Assembly: GCA_944548615.1 (NCBI GenBank)
Contig: OX155961.1
Coordinates: 28,058,414 to 28,122,413, forward strand
Origin: Micropterix aruncella
Lineage: Eukaryota > Arthropoda > Insecta > Lepidoptera > Micropterigidae
Length of the DNA stretch: 64,000 bases
Direction of reading: 5' to 3'
Shown in pieces: positions 57,871 to 64,000 of this stretch. Within the stretch, counting starts at the first letter, position 1. Each line of letters starts with the position of its first letter. Below the pieces are notes generated by a model. That model saw only the letters and a list, made by a program, of their open reading frames with translations, had not been told where the DNA came from and searched no databases. The translations under genes and the position numbers were made by a program.

Positions 57871-58635
57871 TAGTGATGGGTGTGATCACGAATAGCAATA
57901 ACAATAACGTGTGATATTTGCAATCACGAAGAACGCGTTACGAGAATTTGAAAGAACATGCTATTTGAATCACGGCTACGAACAGCACCGCGTTGCCATC
58001 ACTCGGCGCCGCTACGACGCGACCGATCACGCGTGATTATATGATCAGTGATTGGCCGTTCTCACTGAACGCCGTCGAACGACCGCGCGGCGCGCCACTG
58101 AACGATGATCGGTGAATTGAACCGTTCATTTGGTTTCGTTCATTCTTGATGTGATCGGCGATCAGTGGATCAGTGATTTGCCGTTCGTTCTGGGCGAACG
58201 CCCGCGCCGGCTGGACGATGACTGATGAGTGGCGCGTTCATTTCGTACGTAACGTGAATTTGGACACTGTTGTCGCATGAATTTGGACACTGTTATCGCT
58301 CGTGTCGTAATCGTTCGTGTAAATGAGTTTGCTCATGATTTGTTAAAGCAATAAAATAACATTATTTCAGAAAGACGAACTCGGCTTAGCACCAAAAGAG
58401 CAAGAGAGATAATCTTTCTGAACGCTAATTCTTCTAATTACTAATAAATATTAAGCAAATATAATGCGCGTTTCTGTTATCAGTTATCACATTGACGAAA
58501 CTTTGTTACTTAACGTTTCACAGTACATTTCAGTACAATCACGAAAATCACGAGTAGCAGTTATTATCACGCGTGAAAAAATACCAGTAACGTGATTGTT
58601 GCGTGATTTAAAATTGAGAATCACGCCCATCACTA
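57871..58635. mobile_element. Non-autonomous hAT element with 8-bp TSD
   Basis: GTCAAAGG at 57863-57870 and 58636-58643 is a perfect 8-bp target duplication. The ends are TAGTGATGGGTGTGAT and, reversed, TAGTGATGGGCGTGAT. Subterminal ATCACG/CGTGAT motifs are frequent on both sides. The 765-bp interior has no transposase frame. TSD length and the TAGTG..TGGG terminus fit the hAT superfamily. Confidence 0.93.
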
Positions 58636-58643
58636 GTCAAAGG

Positions 58644-59679
58644 TGTCAAATCTGTAATATGAAAAACATGATTTTTTGAAAAACATCCACACAGCCACAA
58701 CAACGAGTGGCCGTGTACAGCTAATTGACCATAAAAACTGTAAAAACGGTGTCTCACAGCGGTAGGTGCTTACGAAAACTTAGTTTAATTTAATCTTAAA
58801 CACATTTTACTTTAAATTTTACATTAAACAACAAATTTAAATCAAAACAATTTTAATCAAAGCAAAACGAATGAAAAGAATAAGAATGAATATTAGGGTG
58901 GCTTCTTCTTAGAGAGAATAAGAATATTCTTATTAGAGAATAAGAATGAATATTTTTCGTACTCGGGTACACCACTGAATACCACTATACTACTTATTGC
59001 TACTTGTACTACTAATCTTCTATGAAAAGTCACGAAGTAATTTTCACGTTTTCCTTGAAAATAGTTTCCTCGAAAGTCGTATGAGGAAAAGTGATAAATG
59101 ATAATATATATTTTATTTTACAGCTACCACTTTTGGTCTAATACTTTTTTTGCACATAATTATTTGCATATAAATATAATTATATTTCCCAAGATAAAAA
59201 AATGTGATGATATGATTTTTTTCGATTTTCAAAGCTCTTGAGACACCTCTTATGTTTATCCGACTGAGCTGAAGTTTTACACAGTTTTTTTTTTTTTGCA
59301 ATGGCACCAAACGGGGATAGCGCGAATAAAACTCAAACTTCGTGAAATAAGGGCTATGCTAGCGGATATATACCTACATTCTATTATGTCCTAACGGAAT
59401 TTAGATATTTTATATTAAAATATCATTCTCATGCCAATCAGAACCATACACAGTAAATATAGGCATAACACCCTCATACATACGCATACACCCTAACACA
59501 TGCCCACACCCTCTCACCCACACCCACATACATACATACCCTCATGCGCACTCAAAATGGAACTTTATTAATGGAAATTATCGTGCGCTGAATCAATATT
59601 ATTGAATTTATGAAAGAAAAATAAAATATACTACTGATTTTTGCTTTTCCTGATGATCGGGAAAGTGACGTACATATCA
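58644..59679. other. Unassigned; CA-rich stretch
   Basis: AAGAATATTCTT-centred inverted phrase near 58925. A CCACACCC/ACATACAT-rich simple sequence lies at 59465-59550. No gene. Confidence 0.4.
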
Positions 59680-60475
59680 ACGAGCAGAGAAAGTATTGAG
59701 AACGCGATAATATTTTAATTCCCCCCCCCCCCTGAGACGATTAAGACCATATCCAAATGGCATTCTGTATGTCCGTCGGTAAGTCTGTTTATATGGGTGT
59801 ATTCCTCCACGATAGCGTCCAAACGCTTAATCAAATTGAGCTAACATTTGGCATGCAGGCATTATTCGGTCATGGCAAGGGTTTAACCGCCCTACCTTTG
59901 GGTAGGGCGGTTATTATTATTCAAAATGTAGGCAAATCCTTTGCTTTTTCATTAGATTTCTCAATTAAAATACTAATAATTTAAAATATACCAAACAAAA
60001 TATATAGGGGTTTATATAATTGGGTTTTATATGAATTTCTATAAATTTCTCGATATGATAATATAACGGACGTATCACACGACGTTCGTATAGGTAGGGC
60101 GGTTAAAAGGATGCGGCTGCTACAGATCTTCAAATCTGCGTACTACTCACATTTCAGTCTCGAAATATTTTACATATAGACTTGAATTTTGGTACACAGA
60201 TATTTTATTTCGGTAAAATCCTATAGATTTTTTGCCAGTATTTGCGTAAACTATTAAATAGTTTAATGCGTGTTTAATGCGTTGCATTCTCACTATCCGC
60301 GCTTGTCGCCGACGAACGATTCGCATCGTAGACTCTCGAAATATTCGACCTTTCATCGCTGTACGTCAAGATCTCCTCCTGTGAATAATAGACATAACGC
60401 TCAAATCCTACCATAAGTCCTCTGCTACTTGCCGGGAAAGTTTTGGGGTGACACAACTAATTTTTTTTTCTAGTT
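59680..60475 (+). repeat. Dispersed repeat R, copy 4
   Basis: AACGAGCAGAGAAAGTATTG, a run of about 13 C (59721-59733), GAGACGATTAAGACC, CGATAGCGTCCAAACGC, TTATTCGGTCATGGCAAGG and the end CTACTTGCCGGGAAAGTTTT then GGGGTGACACAAC (60424-60455). A 216-bp MITE interrupts it. It is the most complete R copy together with 45910-46500. Confidence 0.7.
59887..60102. mobile_element. 216-bp TTAA MITE
   Basis: TTAA at 59883-59886 and 60103-60106 flank ends CCGCCCTACCTTTGGG and, reversed, CCGCCCTACCTATACG. The left end also forms a hairpin with itself (CCGCCCTACC-TTTG-GGTAGGGCGG). It interrupts repeat R right after ATGGCAAGGG. piggyBac-type or Kolobok-type mobilisation would both use TTAA. Confidence 0.85.
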
Positions 60476-61236
60476 TCGTCGTCTCAAAATTTAGGTAAAT
60501 TCTGGCCTCTATTTCCTTATTCATTTTAAATTTTGATCTTTAGCATTTATTACATAACTTTATGGCAAAATATTGTTATAATAAACTTTAAGAGATAATA
60601 ATATTTTTATTTGGAGAAAGCTTAGAAACATGTCAAATGTGTAGCCTTGGAATAACTGTCTAAATAATCTCATTCTATTTTAGTGAAATCAGTTTGTTGA
60701 TGGAGATTAATCTTTATTGTTTAAACTAACTTTCTGTTGCAGACGTTTAGAGATCAAGATTTATCGCTGACACGATAGTGTGAAATAAGCTTTAATCTTA
60801 CTTGCCGCATAGCGACGAGCTAGACGTCGTGGCATTTCTTGAAATGTATACATCAAGGAGATTCGGCACTCTTGCTAGATAGAGACTTCTGAATAATCTC
60901 TTTTGAGTGCAATGTAAAGGGCAGTGTAACTGTTTGATATGATTATAATGGATACCGGAGTATACCCTTTTAGAGAAGACTACTGAATGGGAGCTGAATC
61001 GTAAGTTTAGATGACCTCAAAGATCGAGGTGTGTCTTAATGACCTAACTGCACGAGGACCATTAGCTCCAATCGCTTCATACTTTCTGCCTACTATCTGC
61101 CACCGATGCCCGTAAAACTGTGAAATACAAAAATGAGAGAAGTCTGCACGATCTGACTAGCAATAAATCTCTATTATTACACGACTGCCTAACAAATAAT
61201 TAATAGTTTAAAAAAAACACTAAAAACACGCTTTTG
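60476..61236. other. Mostly unassigned; scrap of diverged GC-rich type
   Basis: ACTACTGAATGGGAGCTGAA to CCATTAGCTCCAATCGC (60978-61070) parallels 55440-55520 of copy e and then the family start. The remainder has no feature. Confidence 0.45.
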
Positions 61237-61560
61237 GGCTATGATACGATATTCACATACACACGGCTATGATACGATATTCCATCATGGAATGCCAGTG
61301 CCTATCTTCCGGCTTCATCATCAGACCTTGAAACCTAATCGTGGTCAAAGTTCATTCCAATACTTTCTAACAAGTCCGAACACAGCTATGATACGATGTT
61401 CGATCATGAAGTTCCAGTTCATATCTTCCGACTCCATCAACAGATCAGTTCGAGAGTACCATATTATTGTATTGTCATCAGAACTACATACAGCTGCCAA
61501 TTTTCCTTGGAAGATGGTTAAATTAGTTACCTTATATTCCATTACATAGTTATATACAGG
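61237..61560 (+). repeat. Degenerate tandem repeat GGCTATGATACGAT
   Basis: GGCTATGATACGATATTC occurs at 61237 and 61264. GCTATGATACGATGTTC recurs at 61385, each followed by ATCATG, CCAGT and ATCTTCCG-type blocks. Two and a part units of ~120 bp. Confidence 0.6.
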
Positions 61561-61584
61561 TCGACCTAATAAAAGCGTATTAAA

Positions 61585-61745
61585 AAGGAGTGCAATGTGT
61601 TCAGGGCTCACCTATTTGTGTTTTCCGTTTCTTTATTCCACCATAACTTCTTAACGCTTGAGCCGATTTAGAAGTGTGTGGTATTGTTAGAAACGTTATA
61701 GTATCCCGAGTGTCATAGGGTACCTTAACAGTAAAAATATATAAA
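61585..61745 (+). repeat. Dispersed repeat 'ACGACTGCC', copy 3
   Basis: GTGTTCAGGGCTCACCTATT, TTCCACCATAACTTCTTAAC, GATTTAGAAGTGTGTGG and GAGTGTCATAGGGTACC match copies 1 and 2. Its head (ACACGACTGCC) lies about 400 bp upstream at 61179, suggesting the tandem repeat 61237-61560 interrupts it. Confidence 0.65.
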
Positions 61746-62440
61746 TGTGTAAATGTCCAAATGTCAATAAATTATTCATAAATATATCGTGTTTATTGTC
61801 AAATGAAAGGTCTGATTGAGTACATTCCGGAAATATACATATACCTATATGGATAAATACATAAACCATACATATTTCAGAAACCGTAACAAAAATAATT
61901 ATAAATACAATATTTCACTAGCTGTAACGGCGGTCGTATTTTTAATTCTTTTAAATATATTTCCTTGTTATAATATTGTATGACTGTACATTATGACGCC
62001 ATTATGCACTAAGCCCGTCCAACTACACAATAAATGGATTTATTCGCAGAGAAAATATTTCATCGTCAATTCAGGGACCTGTTATAACACCAGATAATAA
62101 TTAATCTGTCTCGTCGTAAATTTAAACCCAGCAATTGGCCAATTTCTCGTATCGTAAAATCTCCATTTATTACGTAGAGTCATTATGACATGTCGGGGTG
62201 ACGGAAATGACAATGACGTCACGGGTCATAAATCAAAGGCCGTAATTGCTCCTCTAGAGTATTCCATCCTGATGCACTCGTACCGGGGAGCTCCGAACAA
62301 AATTTTATATTCTGACATTTAATAATTTAATTACTTTTTTGATGGCGGCGCATTGTTATAATATTATGTTGCTATGTTAATTCGTTAGGTAGAGTGTTTG
62401 GGGGCTTCAGGGCGATGTTGATGGCTAGACCAACTGTTGG
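61746..62440. other. Unassigned; TGACGTCA palindrome
   Basis: No gene. TGACGTCA at 62214-62221 sits in a CATGTCGGGGTGACGG context. The right part leads into the GC-rich array. Confidence 0.4.
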
Positions 62441-62454
62441 ATCCGTACCAAACT

Positions 62455-62700
62455 CGGTACCAATCGAGAGACCGGAGAAATCTGGTCACAATTGGAAGTG
62501 AGGGCGCGAGTATCTCGAGCCCGCCGGGTTTACTCCTGGCTAACTCGCGGTAAGGCGTTGGACTCTCACGGGTTGTTGACGTAGCTGGACGTAGAATGTA
62601 CTGTCCAAAGTCTCTACGTTCACTGCAGGGCGATAGAACGACTAATCGTTAAAACGTCCTGTGGTGACGGGCTCGCCCGTTGTAGTTGACACCGCAAGAT
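62455..62700 (+). repeat. GC-rich family, copy j (last third of unit)
   Basis: It runs from CAATCGAGAGACCGGAG through GGTAAGGCGTTGGACTC and ATAGAACGACTAATCG to TTGTAGTTGACACCGC. It ends with ATGTTGGATCCG, the linker also found before copy k and after it. Confidence 0.75.
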
Positions 62701-63345
62701 GTTGGATCCGTTGGGAGCTAATGGGCCAATTGCAGTTGATCCATTATGACTCATGTGTTAGCCGAACTCACAGGTCAATACCCATTCGGCAGCCTCCACG
62801 CAGAAGTGCGAGCCCGGGTAGGACTTTGGCCTGCGGGCCAGTTCTACTAGGAATCGCCCTTCGGGCGCTCCTGGTCTGACTGTGCATTCCGACAGATAGC
62901 CGGCAGAGTCTGAAAACGGGTTTATTTCCTATGGAGCGGGGGCGGTTGTTTACCTTATGGGAGCCGCTCTTGAAACGATCATTCGGCTACCCAATACTGG
63001 GCAAACAGCCGGGCAAAGCACGCCGTGGTCCGCGATAGATTCGGTAGACACCGAATCACCGCTACCACAAGGAAGAGGACAGCGCAAGCGACCTCGAACC
63101 CGTAACCATTCGGGAGGCCGGAGAAATCTGGCTGTAACTGAAAGTAAGGGCGCGAGTGTCGGCCCGCTGGTTGAAAACCCGGTTTTTCGCGGTAGGGCGT
63201 TGGCTTCTTACGGGCGAGTGGCGTAATTAGACATTGGATTGTTTTCTTCCCAAGTCTTCTACGCTTACCTCAAAGGAGACTAAATGATCAGATATAGTTT
63301 TAAAATTCCTGAGGTAACGGATTTGCTCGTTGTAGTTGACAGCTA
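62701..63345 (+). repeat. GC-rich family, copy k (tandem with j)
   Basis: A complete unit from TTGGGAGCTAATGGGCC (62709) through GCAGAAGTGCGAGCCCGGG, CCGCGATAGATTCGGTAG, GGTAGGGCGTTGG and TTGTAGTTGACAGC (63333), then TTGTTGGATCCG again. It follows copy j head to tail with only a GTTGGATCCG linker, so the family can form tandem arrays. Confidence 0.8.
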
Positions 63346-63850
63346 CATTTGTTGGATCCGTTCGAAGAACTGTTGGCCTATCCGCAGGCCACTTCATAGA
63401 GGTGCTTCACTTCAGAAGACATCAGTGCATCTTACTAGCGTTGCAAGTAATGGCTTTATCTGCAGGGGCTTGAGGGCAGGCATTCCCTTTGTGGGCTGGA
63501 CGACCTTGTATCTGGCGACTTTCCAGGAGTGTTTAGAAACTTAGTTTCCTCTGACAGTGGGGTAAATGTTGACCTATTATCATCTACCTATACAATGTCC
63601 TAATGGTCGCCCGATCCTTGTAACAACGGGATCCCGCAGGGAAAAAGTGGGTCAGAAATTAAATACAACAGGTTGTTCAGATTAATTATATTTGGAGTGT
63701 TGTCAACTGCAAGGGAATCTACCACACCATAAAGGTATAGCGATATCATATCATATTTTCGCCCATGGTCTAACGCAGAGACTTAGGAATGAAAAATGTC
63801 TAGCTACTCTAAGAAGCCGGTAACAGTCTAACGTCTTACCTCGACGTCCC
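63346..63850. other. Probably diverged GC-rich-family sequence
   Basis: It begins TTGTTGGATCCGTTCGAAG, like the start of another unit, but similarity fades quickly. No gene. An 86-codon frame at 63284-63544 crosses the join and is not credible. Confidence 0.4.
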
Positions 63851-63854
63851 AAGC

Positions 63855-64000
63855 TCGCGTCCCTTCTACCAGATTCGGACGGATTCCTCCACTCTCCAGC
63901 ATGGTCACAGATTCGAGATCGCTGGCGCGGCCTCTACCTGACGTTACTGGTAATTCATGTTGAATTTATCGCGGATTCGAGGAGCTCTTTGCCCGTCAAG
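63855..64000 (-). repeat. GC-rich family, diverged copy at window edge
   Basis: CCTCCACTCTCCAGCATGG, GATTCGAGATCGCTGGCGCG, GCCTCTACC and TTTATCGCGGATTCG follow the minus-oriented middle of the unit (compare 55745-55850). The copy continues past the window. Confidence 0.6.

Overview
The window looks like a transposon-saturated stretch of an arthropod genome, most likely a moth or butterfly. I could not recognise any intact host gene. The lepidopteran call rests on family resemblance: Helitrons that start TCTATACTAATATTATAAA or TCCTACTAATATTATAAA and end in a small hairpin followed by GGGTCAGCTAG/A, several RTE-clade and Jockey/CR1-like LINE fragments, a mariner, a piggyBac and a hAT, in an AT-rich background. 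The lack of host genes and the depth of nesting would fit a W chromosome or other heterochromatin. That is inference, not something the sequence proves.

Layout. 0-3.4 kb: a LINE reverse-transcriptase fragment, a TTAA-flanked MITE, a 600-bp unclassified repeat, a tRNA-like remnant. 3.5-13.4 kb: decayed copies of one ~1.4-kb unit joined end to end, interrupted by a 23-bp minisatellite, a 123-bp satellite that grew from part of the unit, two LINE 3' ends and a solo LTR with a perfect 5-bp target-site duplication (TSD). 14.2-19.3 kb: two Helitrons in opposite orientation, an RTE C-terminus and a 1-kb foldback element. 19.6-24.3 kb: LINE remnant, two copies of a GC-rich repeat family, two long (TA)n tracts. 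25.1-28.0 kb: the best preserved LINE, about 900 codons of endonuclease plus reverse transcriptase. 28.3-30.4 kb: a Helitron with a helicase remnant, itself invaded by a second Helitron. 33.7-35.4 kb: an unrecognised coding-like remnant split by a Helitron. 35.4-38.4 kb: an RTE LINE split cleanly by a TA-flanked pogo-like transposon. 39.6-41.4 kb: a LINE reverse transcriptase. 41.9-44.8 kb: a piggyBac element sitting inside the terminal repeat of a TTAA MITE. 48.8-50.0 kb: a full-length dead mariner. 51.0-57.1 kb: more GC-rich repeats, two more (TA)n tracts, RTE remnants. 57.9-58.6 kb: a non-autonomous hAT with a perfect 8-bp TSD. 59.7-60.5 kb: a dispersed repeat holding a 216-bp TTAA MITE. 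62.4-64.0 kb: a head-to-tail run of the GC-rich family.

The parts do not form a working pathway; they record successive insertions. In several places the order is readable: mobile elements inserted inside other elements, with TA, TTAA, 5-bp or 8-bp TSDs still visible and, in one case, a reading frame that closes up again when the insert is ignored. The least explained item is the GC-rich family. It has about a dozen full or partial copies here, each up to ~680 bp, and insertions are flanked by 11-15-bp direct repeats without a poly(A) tail. It occurs singly, in tandem and internally inverted, and carries a shared antisense open frame. I do not recognise it. All boundaries were read by eye and may be off by a few to some tens of bases unless a TSD is quoted.
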